NCBI RefSeq assembly: GCF_902488535.1
Contig: NZ_CABTWO010000001.1
Location: forward strand, 62,001 to 126,000
Direction of reading: 5' to 3'
Source of the DNA: an uncultured Mobiluncus sp.
GTDB lineage: Bacteria > Actinomycetota > Actinomycetes > Actinomycetales > Actinomycetaceae
DNA: 64,000 bases
Below the pieces are notes generated by a model. It did no database searches, had not been told where the DNA came from, and saw nothing but the letters and a program-made list of their open reading frames with translations. Each line of letters opens with the position of its first letter. The stretch's first letter is position 1. Positions 24,518 to 33,123 of this stretch are shown one piece after another. Made by a program: the position numbers and the translations under genes.

Positions 24518-25660
24518 TTAAATACTGGTGCGGATGGGCATAATGAGGTAGCGGAACGTCAGGTTGTCGTCCCCGGTTTCGTCCTTTTGACCGGTGATGA
24601 CCACAGGTTTCGCCTCGTCTTTGAACGACAGGCGCGCATAGGGTTCATCGATAGCGCCCAAGCCTTCCAGCAGCATCCGCGAGTTGAAAGACACCGCGAT
24701 GTCCGGGCCGTTCAGCAGGGCTGGAATCGTGTCGCTGGCGCTGTTTTCCCCGCCGTTACCCGCCAGGAACTCCAGCTGACCGGCGCTGAATCGCAGAGAA
24801 ATCTGTTGATTGGAAAGGTTCGAGGACACAATCGCCACCCGCTTGGCTGTTTCGATGAACTGATCGACCTTTACCACGGCCGTAACATTAATCGGTTCGG
24901 GGAACAGACGGCGCACGTCAGGATAGTTTCCGTCGTTAATCTGGGACGTAAACACGCGTCCGTTCGCACTCAAACCAATCAGGGAAGCGGGACTGTTGGC
25001 GGAACCCGCCGCGATTTCGACATCACCGGCGGTGGCAATGTTTTTTGTCGCATCACTCAAGTTCTTGGCCTTCACCACCAGGTCTTGATCCCCGCCCTGG
25101 CCACCAACCCACGGCATCTCCTTCAACGCCATCCGGTAACGGTCAGTCGCCAAGAGGTAGAGCTTGTCCGGGCGAACCTCCAGAGAAATGCCCGTGAGCA
25201 GCGGCAACGTTTCGTCACGAGAGGCGGCCACCGCAACTTGTGAAACCGAATGAGCAAAAGCGGCCGCATCGACTTTCCCGGCACTAGGGGGCAACTGCGG
25301 CAACGGCGGATATTCCTCAGAATGCATCATGATGAGGTTCTGTTTGAAAGAACCACAAGTGATGTGCAGGTAGTTTTCTTCCGTGGCGAACGTCACCAGG
25401 TCGGCGCTAGTCGGCAAGGCTCGTGCCGTTTCGCTGAGCAGTTTGCCGTCCACTACCGCCACACCGGGCTCTACGATGTCCTCTGCCGCGACCGTCACGC
25501 GGGAAGAAACTTCGTAATCATAGGAAGAGAACTCAACCCCGTCCTCTCGTGCTTCGATGCGCACCCCGGAGAGCACCGCCACCGCCGGACGAGGCGAAAT
25601 CGACCGGGAACTCCATGCCACAGCTTCTGCCAAAGTGTCGCGTCTCAACACGAGTTCCAT
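24518..25660 (-). CDS. dnaN: DNA polymerase III sliding clamp (beta subunit)
   Basis: The beta clamp encircles DNA and tethers the replicative polymerase. The 380-residue product has the three-domain clamp pattern. The first domain starts MELVLRRDTLAEAVAW and has RPAVAVLSGVRIEA. The middle contains LLTGISLEVRPDKLYLLATDRYRMA, and the C-terminal tail is YLIMPIRTSI, matching the clamp ending MPxR. GGGAGG lies six bases before the ATG. It is the first gene after the spacer downstream of dnaA and may be expressed from that spacer. Confidence 0.98.
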   Translation of the reverse strand: MELVLRRDTLAEAVAWSSRSISPRPAVAVLSGVRIEAREDGVEFSSYDYEVSSRVTVAAEDIVEPGVAVVDGKLLSETARALPTSADLVTFATEENYLHITCGSFKQNLIMMHSEEYPPLPQLPPSAGKVDAAAFAHSVSQVAVAASRDETLPLLTGISLEVRPDKLYLLATDRYRMALKEMPWVGGQGGDQDLVVKAKNLSDATKNIATAGDVEIAAGSANSPASLIGLSANGRVFTSQINDGNYPDVRRLFPEPINVTAVVKVDQFIETAKRVAIVSSNLSNQQISLRFSAGQLEFLAGNGGENSASDTIPALLNGPDIAVSFNSRMLLEGLGAIDEPYARLSFKDEAKPVVITGQKDETGDDNLTFRYLIMPIRTSI

Positions 25661-26383
25661 GAAATTCCTCCCAAATGCTAAATGTTGTTATACAAACTCT
25701 AGCCTAAAACGGCATTCTTGAGTACTCCCGCAGGTTGCCGAATTTGCCGACACGGGCGCGAGGTTCACGGGCCGAGCCGAGGCTTTGATGATGGTTGGAG
25801 GTCGCAAAATTTTTAAAAATTAATTACCTTCATCACCGTTGTGAATTCTGTGTAAAACCCGGTTTTCCCAGGCGACGGCTCAGAATCACAAATCTGTAGT
25901 TCAGTTGATAACTTTCGGGACAAAATCGGCGGGCATGTGAATTAAATGCTGTCCACAATTTCTTCCACAGCCAATCCCCGAAAAATCACGCTCTCATCCC
26001 CAGCTTTGTCCACATTCGCTATTTTGGCTTGGATTTTAGGTGCGGGAGCGGTATGACGTGGGGTTTTGCGCGGTTCCGTTCGGGGTCGCGGGGGAGGACC
26101 CTAGCGACATCGAGGGAGCACCCTCCCCCATCGCGTCTCCGCTACGCTCTCGCCGCGATAGGGCCCCCTCCCCAGCGTCGTACGGGTTCCTCCCCCCGCT
26201 CCCCTCCCGGTCACCGGCGTTTTGTTTAGTGAAAATGGCATTAAACACGATAGGAACCCCGCGACCCATCCCACGCACCTCGTGAACTCAAGAGATACTG
26301 TCCGCACCGACCTTGTGAACAGAAAACAGAGGCAGACGCAGAAAGAAAAAGAGATGGAAAAAACTGTTGGAAAGGCAGTGAAA
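25661..26383. other. dnaA-dnaN spacer, possible chromosomal origin
   Basis: The 723-base spacer holds an AT-rich stretch (25806-25826), one perfect TTGTCCACA DnaA box (26006-26014), a one-mismatch box CTGTCCACA (25949-25957) and a poorer one near 25961. From 26090 it turns very GC-rich with nested hairpins: GGGGGAGG/CCTCCCCC at 26090-26129 and ATCGCG/CGCGAT at 26130-26159. Two copies of the CACCGANCTTGTGAANA-like motif sit near 26275 and 26303. Open frames here on both strands look spurious. The position is classical for oriC in actinobacteria, but the number of boxes is low. Confidence 0.5.
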
Positions 26384-27925
26384 CTAGGATTCGCGGGTGG
26401 CGCGGCGCACCGCGTCGGAAATGTCGGAAACAGACTTGAACGTTTGGGTGTCTTCCTTCATGGAGGCTGCGACCTTTTTATTTGCATGCATGACCGTCGT
26501 ATGGTCCCGACCCCCGAAAGCGGCTCCGACCTGGGGAAGTGATAAATCGGTCAGTTCACGGCAGAGGTACATGGCGATTTGGCGCGGCCCCACCACGGTG
26601 CGCGACCGGTTCGCGGAGAGCAAGTCTTCGGACTTCAACGCAAAGTATTGGGCGGTGCAGTCAATAATCATTTCGGGAGTGATTTCTTTGGCTCCCTTGC
26701 CGGTCATCAGGTCGCGAATCGCCAGTTTCGCGGTTTCTATGGTGGCAGGCACGTGGTTCAGCGACCAGTACGCCGTGACACGAATCAACGCGCCTTCTAG
26801 GGCGCGAATGTCCGAATCGACGTTAGAGGCGATGAACTCCGCCACATCGTCGGGCATCTGCAGGCTTCCGGCCTGGGCTTTTCGGCGCAGAATCGCGATG
26901 CGTGTCTCTAGGCTGGGGGGTTGAATATCCGCCATCAAACCCCACTCCAGGCGCGAACGGACCCGTTCCTCGAAGCCTTTCAGCTCTTTGGGAGCCACGT
27001 CGGACGTGATGACGACCTGTTTTTGTGCAGTGTGCAGAGTATTAAAGGTGTGGAAGAACTCCTCGAGAGTTTGTTCTTTACCGGCGAGGAACTGGATGTC
27101 GTCGATGAGCAGGAAGTCGACTTCCCGGTAACGGGCCTGGAAATCTGCGAAAGTCTGGGAGGCGATGGCGTTGATGAACTCGTTGGTGAATTCCTCGGAG
27201 GAAATGTATTTCACCTTCGAGTCGGGGTACAGCTCCAGGGCGTAGTTACCGATGGCGTGCAACAGGTGGGTTTTGCCCAGACCCGGACCGCCATAGATAA
27301 ACAGCGGGTTGTAGGCCTTTGCCGGTGAAGCCACGACGGATTCCGCAGCCGCGGCGGTAAACGAGTTCGAAGAACCGATGACGAAGGAGTCAAAAGTGTA
27401 GGTCGGGTTCAGTCCCGTGTTTTGGTCAATGTGCAGCATTTGGTGGCTTTTCCCAGGTTCCCACACGGGAGCGGCGGGGGCGCTCGGCGGGGTGGGTGAG
27501 GGCGGAGCGGGTTCAAAAGTTTGGGGTGCAGGAGCCGTGTTACCCAGGTTTTCGTCCACCGTCACAATCAGGTTATTAATGGGACGGTTCAGGACCTCAC
27601 CAAACGTGGATTTAAACAGGTCGTAGTACTTTGACTCAATCATGGACTTGACGTCGTTGCTGGACACCGCCAAAACTGCCGCGTCTCCGGATTCGCCCAA
27701 ACCTTTCGATTGGCGTATGAGCGCCAAGTCGAAGTCCCCAATTATGCCTGAAGCACTGAGGTTTTGCAGGGCTCTGGCCCAGAAATCGGCTGATCCAAGG
27801 TCGGCGTTGGTGCCGATTTCCCAGGCCGTATTGTCCACGGTAAGTACTCTCCTTGGCTCTAAATCCGTCCAGATAAAACTGAATAAATCTTGCCACTCTT
27901 TAGTGAAATCCACAAAGTTTTCCAC
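26384..27925 (-). CDS. dnaA: Chromosomal replication initiator DnaA
   Basis: DnaA binds DnaA boxes, melts the origin and recruits helicase. The 513-residue protein shows domain I (1-90), a Pro/Ala-rich linker (about 130-160), and the AAA+ domain with Walker A GGPGLGKT (212-219) and Walker B LLIDDIQFL. The C-terminal DNA-binding domain has PRQIAMYLCRELT and the signature GGRDHTTVMHA. The start is GTG with only a weak upstream CAGGTT; its codon overlaps a DnaA-box-like TTTTCCACA, so autoregulation is plausible. It faces left while rpmH faces right, marking the usual strand switch at the origin. Confidence 0.98.
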   Translation of the reverse strand: MENFVDFTKEWQDLFSFIWTDLEPRRVLTVDNTAWEIGTNADLGSADFWARALQNLSASGIIGDFDLALIRQSKGLGESGDAAVLAVSSNDVKSMIESKYYDLFKSTFGEVLNRPINNLIVTVDENLGNTAPAPQTFEPAPPSPTPPSAPAAPVWEPGKSHQMLHIDQNTGLNPTYTFDSFVIGSSNSFTAAAAESVVASPAKAYNPLFIYGGPGLGKTHLLHAIGNYALELYPDSKVKYISSEEFTNEFINAIASQTFADFQARYREVDFLLIDDIQFLAGKEQTLEEFFHTFNTLHTAQKQVVITSDVAPKELKGFEERVRSRLEWGLMADIQPPSLETRIAILRRKAQAGSLQMPDDVAEFIASNVDSDIRALEGALIRVTAYWSLNHVPATIETAKLAIRDLMTGKGAKEITPEMIIDCTAQYFALKSEDLLSANRSRTVVGPRQIAMYLCRELTDLSLPQVGAAFGGRDHTTVMHANKKVAASMKEDTQTFKSVSDISDAVRRATRES

Positions 27926-27938
27926 AACCTGTGGACAA
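27918..27938. promoter_or_regulatory. DnaA boxes in the dnaA-rpmH spacer
   Basis: TTTTCCACA (27918-27926, one mismatch) and a perfect TTGTCCACA on the minus strand (27930-27938) lie at the dnaA start. An inverted repeat GTTACAACGGTGTAAC follows at once. This spacer (27926-28128) also holds the divergent dnaA and rpmH promoters; no gene is visible in it. Confidence 0.6.
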
Positions 27939-28128
27939 AGTTACAACGGTGTAACTTTGGTATGAGGTGCAGTTACATGCAAGTTTTCCAATTTTTTCCT
28001 GGCCAGTGCGCGCGGCGGGACTTTTGCGCTAATTTGCAAGGAACCTGACATTTGGGCTAAATTAGAGCTTCGTCTTATGACTTGACTGCGGCCCGGGTTT
28101 GCCCGGGATTATTTTTCAGGAGAAAACA

Positions 28129-28266
28129 GTGACTAAGCGGACTTATCAGCCCCATAATCGTCGCCGCGCCCACAAGCACGGCTTCAGGAATCGTATGGCC
28201 ACCCGTGGGGGACGGGCGGTTATCAGCGCTCGGCGTCGTCGCGGCCGGAAGCGTTTGGCCGTCTAA
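28129..28266 (+). CDS. rpmH: 50S ribosomal protein L34
   Basis: This 45-residue, very basic protein has the invariant L34 pattern: TKRTYQPHNRRRAHKHGFR, then RMATRGGRAV and a run of Arg/Lys at the end. It is a structural protein of the large subunit. The start is GTG with AGGAG seven bases upstream. It is the first gene of the rightward block rpmH-rnpA-yidD-yidC-khpB-rsmG, in the order typical of bacterial origins, and rnpA starts 10 bases after its stop. Confidence 0.97.
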   Translation: MTKRTYQPHNRRRAHKHGFRNRMATRGGRAVISARRRRGRKRLAV

Positions 28267-28276
28267 ACCCACACTG

Positions 28277-28675
28277 ATGCTGGCCAAAGCTAACCGGCTG
28301 ACCCGCGCTGAGGACTTTCGCCTAGCGATGCGCGAGGGTTGCCACGCTCACGGCCCTAACCTGGTGTTACACCAATATGTTGGAACGGGAGATGAACCGG
28401 CTCGCATCGGTTTCGTCGTGGCCAAGCGGTTTGTGAAACACGCCACCGGACGCAACCTTATTAAACGTCGGTTGCGTCACTTGGTGCGCGGTCGCATTCA
28501 GGAGTTTCCCGTGGGTTCTGTAAACGTGTTTTATGCCAAAGCTGGCATTGCTGAGGTTGATTATTCTCAACTGGAAAACCAAGTTGGGGTGGTGTTGCAA
28601 AAGATGGGCCGCAAACGCCACCAGGCGCTTTTACATTCCCTTCAGCCCGGTTCTTCGAGTGTCCCGCGAGGGTAG
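28277..28675 (+). CDS. rnpA: Ribonuclease P protein component
   Basis: RnpA is the basic protein cofactor of RNase P, which trims the 5' ends of pre-tRNAs. The 132-residue product begins MLAKANRLTRAEDFRLAMREG and contains the signature RIGFVVAKRFVKHATGRNLIKRRLRH, the RNR-like basic helix. I chose the ATG at 28277 because earlier in-frame starts overlap rpmH and add unrelated sequence. It follows rpmH by 10 bases, and yidD starts shortly after. Confidence 0.95.
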   Translation: MLAKANRLTRAEDFRLAMREGCHAHGPNLVLHQYVGTGDEPARIGFVVAKRFVKHATGRNLIKRRLRHLVRGRIQEFPVGSVNVFYAKAGIAEVDYSQLENQVGVVLQKMGRKRHQALLHSLQPGSSSVPRG

Positions 28676-28700
28676 ACCGGTAAAAGTTAGGATAGGTGCG

Positions 28701-29099
28701 GTGTTAACAGGCAAGGCAGTATGGCGGTGGGGATGGAACCTGCCGGCAAATCTGGCGCGCATGCTGATACACATTTATCAACATACTTTGTCAAAGGCGT
28801 TCGGGCCGGTTTGTAAGTATTATCCCAGCTGTTCGCACTATGCGGACCTGGCTCTGCAAGTACACGGATTTTGGAAAGGCTCAGCGCTGACCGTGTGGCG
28901 GCTGCTGCGGTGCAACCCCTACTCTGACGGAGGCGTGGACTATCCTCCGGTCAAAGGCTCCTGGACCAATCCGTGGACTGAACCCGGCAGCGTCAGTGCC
29001 CAAACTTATGGCTTTTTCCCCGGTCAGAACTCACTGTGGAGTGCCGGGGCGAGAGGGAAAACTATGGAAACGAAAGAAGGAGTGGTGTCATGCTGCTGA
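28701..29099 (+). CDS. yidD: Membrane protein insertion efficiency factor YidD
   Basis: YidD is a small, membrane-associated helper of YidC. The conserved core is clear: LIHIYQHTLSKAFG, CKYYPSCSHYADLAL with its paired Cys, and GSALTVWRLLRCNPYSDGGVDYPP. After the core comes a C-terminal extension of about 40 residues that overlaps the yidC start by ten bases, suggesting translational coupling. The GTG at 28701 is my choice of start; GTG or ATG codons further up lie in rnpA. The length (132) is above the 70-100 of compact YidD but normal for actinobacteria. Confidence 0.9.
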   Translation: MLTGKAVWRWGWNLPANLARMLIHIYQHTLSKAFGPVCKYYPSCSHYADLALQVHGFWKGSALTVWRLLRCNPYSDGGVDYPPVKGSWTNPWTEPGSVSAQTYGFFPGQNSLWSAGARGKTMETKEGVVSCC

Positions 29100-30415
29100 G
29101 CCTGGTAGCGGCTGCTGGGGAAGCCAAACTGTCCCTCTATGATCAGATTTTGTACCCCTTCATGTGGGTGGTGGGCTGGATTCTGCGCGGTGTCCACGAG
29201 ATGTTGAGACTGTTCGGGATAAAATCCGGTGCCGGTATTGGTTGGGTGCTGGCCATTGTGGGGATGACTATCGTGGTGCGACTGATTATCGTGCCGTTGT
29301 TTATTAAACAGATTAAGGCTTCGCGCGCCATGAGCCTGGCTCAGCCCGAACTGACCGCTATCACCAAGAAATATAAGGGCAAACGCGACCAGCAGTCTAT
29401 GATGCGCCAACAAGAAGAGATGAAAGCCGTGCAAAAGAAGTACGGCGCTTCCATGTCGGCCTCGTGCCTGCCACTATTGGTGCAGATGCCGGTACTTTTC
29501 GCGCTGTATCGCCTGCTTTTCTATATGTCGGCGGTCGCGCAAGGAACCATGCCCGAACATGATTCCATCGGCGGGATGGGTCAGGAGCAAGCCAAGGCGC
29601 TGTGGGATTCCACTTTCTTTGGCGAATCCCTGGGTCAGACCATGTTCGGTCCGACTTCCACCATGCAGACCAAGATTGTCATCGGCATTATGGTGGCTTA
29701 CCTGGTCGTGACCATGTTCGTCCAGACGGCGTTTTTGTCGATGAAGAACATGAGTGACGAACAGCTGCACTCGGATAACCCGATGGTGAAGTCTACGAAG
29801 TCCATGATGTACTTCATGCCTCTGGTCTATCTGTTCACCGGCCCGGTCGTGCAGGTGGGACTGCTCATCTATTGGGTGACTTCCAACACGTGGAGCTTGG
29901 TGCAGCAGTACTTTATGATTCGGGCCTACCCCACTCGTGGTTCGGCTGCCGCCCGGTGGCGCGCCGACGCGCACGAACAGAAGTTTGAGAAATACCGCTC
30001 TGAGCAGGAAAAACAACTGAATGCCGAGCTGGAACGGATTGAGCTCAACGAGGTGGGGCTCAATCAGAAGGGCGTTCAGGTGGCTAAGCGGGAAGCCCGG
30101 TTGGCCCATATTCACAAGTTAGAAAAGCGCCGGATGGAGCTGGGGTTGGAGGAGATTAACTTCGGTTCGGTTGACGCTCAAGGCAAAGGTGGCAGGCAGC
30201 AGCGGATGCAGCCCGGCCAGAAGGGCTGGGAGGAATACCGCGCTCAGTTCGATCAGGACAAGGCCGAGGAGCTCGCCGAGACGGAACCCGATCCGGACGA
30301 GGTCGGCAAAGATGGTCTGACCGCCAGCCAAAGAGCTGCTAAACAAGCTGAAAGACGTGCAGCTGAACGCAAAGCTAAGAAAAAGAAATCAAAGAAGAAG
30401 CAAGGGAACCGATAG
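29090..30415 (+). CDS. yidC: Membrane protein insertase YidC
   Basis: YidC inserts and folds membrane proteins. The 441-residue protein has the actinobacterial layout: a first membrane helix near YDQILYPFMWVVGWIL, the helix WVLAIVGMTIVVRLIIVPLF followed by a cytoplasmic charged loop (RDQQSMMRQQEEMKAVQKKYG), then LPLLVQMPVLFALYRLLF and two further helices. A long Lys/Arg/Glu-rich tail of about 140 residues ends KKKSKKKQ and probably contacts ribosomes. AAGGAG lies eight bases before the chosen ATG at 29090. It overlaps yidD and precedes khpB. Confidence 0.96.
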   Translation: MLLSLVAAAGEAKLSLYDQILYPFMWVVGWILRGVHEMLRLFGIKSGAGIGWVLAIVGMTIVVRLIIVPLFIKQIKASRAMSLAQPELTAITKKYKGKRDQQSMMRQQEEMKAVQKKYGASMSASCLPLLVQMPVLFALYRLLFYMSAVAQGTMPEHDSIGGMGQEQAKALWDSTFFGESLGQTMFGPTSTMQTKIVIGIMVAYLVVTMFVQTAFLSMKNMSDEQLHSDNPMVKSTKSMMYFMPLVYLFTGPVVQVGLLIYWVTSNTWSLVQQYFMIRAYPTRGSAAARWRADAHEQKFEKYRSEQEKQLNAELERIELNEVGLNQKGVQVAKREARLAHIHKLEKRRMELGLEEINFGSVDAQGKGGRQQRMQPGQKGWEEYRAQFDQDKAEELAETEPDPDEVGKDGLTASQRAAKQAERRAAERKAKKKKSKKKQGNR

Positions 30416-30478
30416 ACACGAAATTTTTTTAGGCGGCACGACGCAGCGAGCCGCCGAGGGAAACGAGGGAACATAAAC

Positions 30479-31171
30479 ATGAGTGAAACTATGGATGATT
30501 TGGACATTATCGAAGAAGGCACCGAAGTCGTTGCCAATCGCGGCTCCAAGATGGAGCGACTGGAAAACGAAGGCGACTTGGCCGCTGATTATTTAGAGGA
30601 ACTGCTGGACATTGTCGATTTGGACGGCGACATCGAGATTGACGTCGAGAACGGACGCGCCCTGGTCGAAATCATTACTGGCGATGCCGAGCCGGACCGC
30701 CGTTTGAAACGGCTGATTGGCCGGCACGGCGAAGTGCTGGAAGCCTTGCAGGAACTGACCCGCCTGGCGGTGCAGTCCCAAACCGGGGAACGCTCCCGGC
30801 TGATGCTTGATATTGCCGGCTACCGTTCCAACCGGCGGCTTGAGCTGCAGGAACTGGTGGAACGATTGGGTGCGCAAGTCCAGGAAACCGGTGAGCCGGT
30901 ACAGCTCAATCCCATGAATCCTTTTGAACGCAAGGTGTGTCACGACAAGGCCGCCGAGATGGGGCTTTATTCTGAATCAGAGGGACTCGCGCCCAATCGT
31001 TACGTCGTGCTGTCCCTCGATGAGGGTGACGACGAAGACGATTTCGGGGACGAGCCTTTGGAAGACTTCGAAGATGCTGATGAGGCGGCTGACGACAGTG
31101 CAGACGACGCGCTGGACTCAGATGCGGCAGCCTTGGACGAGGACTCTGATACCTCGGCTGACGAAGCTTAA
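30479..31171 (+). CDS. khpB: KhpB/Jag RNA-binding protein (KH and R3H domains)
   Basis: The 230-residue protein has a KH-type domain (about 35-110, with LIGRHGEVLEALQELTRL as the GxxG region) and an R3H domain (about 115-180, with PFERKVCHDKAAEMGLYS and NRYVVL). The usual Jag-N domain is missing. The last 50 residues are almost entirely Asp, Glu, Ala and Ser. KhpB proteins bind RNA with KhpA and affect division and envelope growth in Gram-positive bacteria. It lies between yidC and rsmG in the standard order. Confidence 0.92.
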   Translation: MSETMDDLDIIEEGTEVVANRGSKMERLENEGDLAADYLEELLDIVDLDGDIEIDVENGRALVEIITGDAEPDRRLKRLIGRHGEVLEALQELTRLAVQSQTGERSRLMLDIAGYRSNRRLELQELVERLGAQVQETGEPVQLNPMNPFERKVCHDKAAEMGLYSESEGLAPNRYVVLSLDEGDDEDDFGDEPLEDFEDADEAADDSADDALDSDAAALDEDSDTSADEA

Positions 31172-31199
31172 CCGTTAGAGGCTCGCAGAAGGACTGACC

Positions 31200-31880
31200 G
31201 TGACAGATTCAGCTGCGGATGAGCTGGTCGAAGACGCGCTCGCTGAGATATCGGTTGAACCGGAACCCGCAGGTCTAGCAGAAGTTTTTGATACCAGTGG
31301 TGACCAGATGCGCTACTATGCAGACTTGCTCAGCCATGAGGGTTTAGAACAGGGTTTGCTCGGTCCGCGAGAAGCCGGACGCATCTGGAGCCGCCACATT
31401 TTGAACTGCTGGGTGCTTAGTGAGTTCCTGCCCGAAGGTGTTCAGGTCGCCGATGTCGGTTCCGGGGCGGGGCTGCCCGGTCTGGTGCTGGCTATCGGTC
31501 GGCCGGATTTGAGTCTCACGTTGATAGAGTCTATGGCCCGGCGTTGCGAATGGTTGCAGTTTTGTGTTGAAGAACTCGGGTTAGATAACGTGCGGATTCG
31601 TAACGCTCGTGCTGAGGATTTTAGAGATAAACAAGCGTTTTCTTACCTGACAGCGCGGGCGGTGGGTAACCTTTCGACCCTGCTTGGATGGACCGCGCCG
31701 CTAGTGAAAAAACACGGCACGATGCTGTTCTTAAAGGGCGCCTCGGTGGATGCGGAGATTGAAAAAGCGAAAGCCAACTATGTTTTCGCCAAACAAAAGG
31801 TGTCCCTGCCCGAGGTTTTAACCGTCGCAACTCCCTTGACCGGCGAACCGACCCGCGTGGTACGCCTGGTTAAGAAATAA
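31200..31880 (+). CDS. rsmG: 16S rRNA (guanine-N7) methyltransferase RsmG
   Basis: RsmG methylates N7 of a guanine in the 530 loop of 16S rRNA. The 226-residue protein has the SAM-binding motif VADVGSGAGLPGLVLA (83-98), IWSRHILNC just before it, and LTARAVGNLSTLLGW with the later FLKG. The start is GTG with AGAAGGA upstream. It closes the rightward yidC operon, and a parS site follows six bases after its stop. Confidence 0.95.
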   Translation: MTDSAADELVEDALAEISVEPEPAGLAEVFDTSGDQMRYYADLLSHEGLEQGLLGPREAGRIWSRHILNCWVLSEFLPEGVQVADVGSGAGLPGLVLAIGRPDLSLTLIESMARRCEWLQFCVEELGLDNVRIRNARAEDFRDKQAFSYLTARAVGNLSTLLGWTAPLVKKHGTMLFLKGASVDAEIEKAKANYVFAKQKVSLPEVLTVATPLTGEPTRVVRLVKK

Positions 31881-31885
31881 GCAAT

Positions 31886-31901
31886 TGTTTCACGTGAAAC
31901 A
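31886..31901. promoter_or_regulatory. parS centromere site 1
   Basis: The 16-base palindrome TGTTTCACGTGAAACA is the exact bacterial parS consensus bound by ParB. It lies between rsmG and parA, and 20 bases around it (starting GCAATTG) are the same as at the second site. Confidence 0.97.
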
Positions 31902-32060
31902 TTTCCCCCGTACGCCGCGGCGGGTCAGTGGTGAGTGTTGCGTAAGGGCGAGTGGTTTTTACCACTTGTGGTTTGCTAAATTTGCCCCATAAACGCCTTT
32001 TTTGTTTTGTGGTTGACCTGTGAAAACAATTGTCAACCGGCGCAACCACGCGGAATTTCT

Positions 32061-32080
32061 TGTGGACAACGTGTGGATAA
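32061..32080 (-). promoter_or_regulatory. Pair of perfect DnaA boxes upstream of parA
   Basis: On the minus strand, TTGTCCACA (32061-32069) and TTATCCACA (32072-32080) lie two bases apart, about 70 bases before the parA start. The remaining 31902-32148 spacer shows no gene. DnaA could modulate parA-parB or the pair could be part of a dispersed origin. Confidence 0.7.
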
Positions 32081-32148
32081 GTTTTTCGTGAAGATGAAAT
32101 TTTTTCGTGCTCACCCATGAAGTAGACTGGTAGAAAAGAAGGGAGTTT

Positions 32149-33120
32149 ATGGTGGCAGAAAACGAACGGCCGAAGGTCGTAGTCCCCCATCACATCGAGC
32201 GTCCGGATTCTATTCACCGCACCCTGCGTCCGCGCGTGCCGACCTCCGAGAATGAAACCCCCATCGCTCGTGAACTACGTAAATCTATGGAGATGCGCCA
32301 GGCCATTGCCTCCGAGGAAACTCCCCAGCTGCGCCACAATCAAGTCGTCGCAGTCGCGAATCAAAAAGGCGGGGTCGGTAAAACGACCACCCTGGTCAAC
32401 ATCGCTATGACCCTGGCCCAGCGCGGCGTGCAGGTGTTGGTCATTGACACCGATCCGCAAGGCAACGCCTCGACCGCCCTGGGCATCTCCCACCATGTGG
32501 GCACCCCTTCGCTTTATGACGTGTACACCGGTCAATCCACCCTCGCGGAAGTCGCCCAGCCTTGCCCGCAACAGGAATCGCTTTTGGTGGTACCCGCAAC
32601 CGTGGACCTGGCCGGCGTGGAAATGGAACTCGCCGACCAGGTGGACCGCAGTTTTTACCTGCGCGAAGCGGTCACTAATTTTTTGGCGGACAAGTCCGGT
32701 TGTTTGGTTCTCATCGATTGTCCCCCTTCTCTGGGTCTGTTGACCGTGAATGCTTTTTGCGCCGCTCGCTGGGTTTTAATTCCGGTCCAAGCGGAGTACT
32801 ACGCTCTGGAGGGAATATCTCTCTTGACTGATACCATGAGCAAGATTCGCGACGCTTTGAATCCCCAGCTGGAACTGTTGGCGTTCCTCATCACCATGTT
32901 TGACAAGCGCACTAACCTAGCGGCCCAAGTCGAAAGCGATGTGCGCGCACACTATCCCGAACAGACTCTGCGCACCAACATTCCTCGCCAGGTCGCCATC
33001 TCTGAAGCACCCTCTTGGGGACAGACTGTCATTACTTACGAAAAGAATTCGCCGGGTTCTCTGGCCTATCAAATGGCAGCATTGGAACTTTTAGGGAAAT
33101 TAGCGAAAAAGGAAAACTGA
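32149..33120 (+). CDS. parA: Chromosome partitioning ATPase ParA (Soj)
   Basis: ParA is a deviant-Walker ATPase that binds DNA non-specifically and, with ParB-parS, moves newly copied origins apart. The 323-residue protein has an extension of about 60 polar residues, then VVAVANQKGGVGKTT with the deviant Walker A (KGGVGKT at 73-79). DTDPQGNAS and LIDCPPSLGLLT follow. GGGAG lies three bases before the ATG. parB starts three bases after its stop, so the two are translated together. Two DnaA boxes and one parS lie just upstream. Confidence 0.96.
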   Translation: MVAENERPKVVVPHHIERPDSIHRTLRPRVPTSENETPIARELRKSMEMRQAIASEETPQLRHNQVVAVANQKGGVGKTTTLVNIAMTLAQRGVQVLVIDTDPQGNASTALGISHHVGTPSLYDVYTGQSTLAEVAQPCPQQESLLVVPATVDLAGVEMELADQVDRSFYLREAVTNFLADKSGCLVLIDCPPSLGLLTVNAFCAARWVLIPVQAEYYALEGISLLTDTMSKIRDALNPQLELLAFLITMFDKRTNLAAQVESDVRAHYPEQTLRTNIPRQVAISEAPSWGQTVITYEKNSPGSLAYQMAALELLGKLAKKEN

Positions 33121-33123
33121 CAC

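Noticed and set aside
26029..26307. Overlapping frames on both strands in the dnaA-dnaN spacer
   Set aside because: They arise from the GC-rich inverted repeats and have Arg/Pro/Ser-rich, family-less products.
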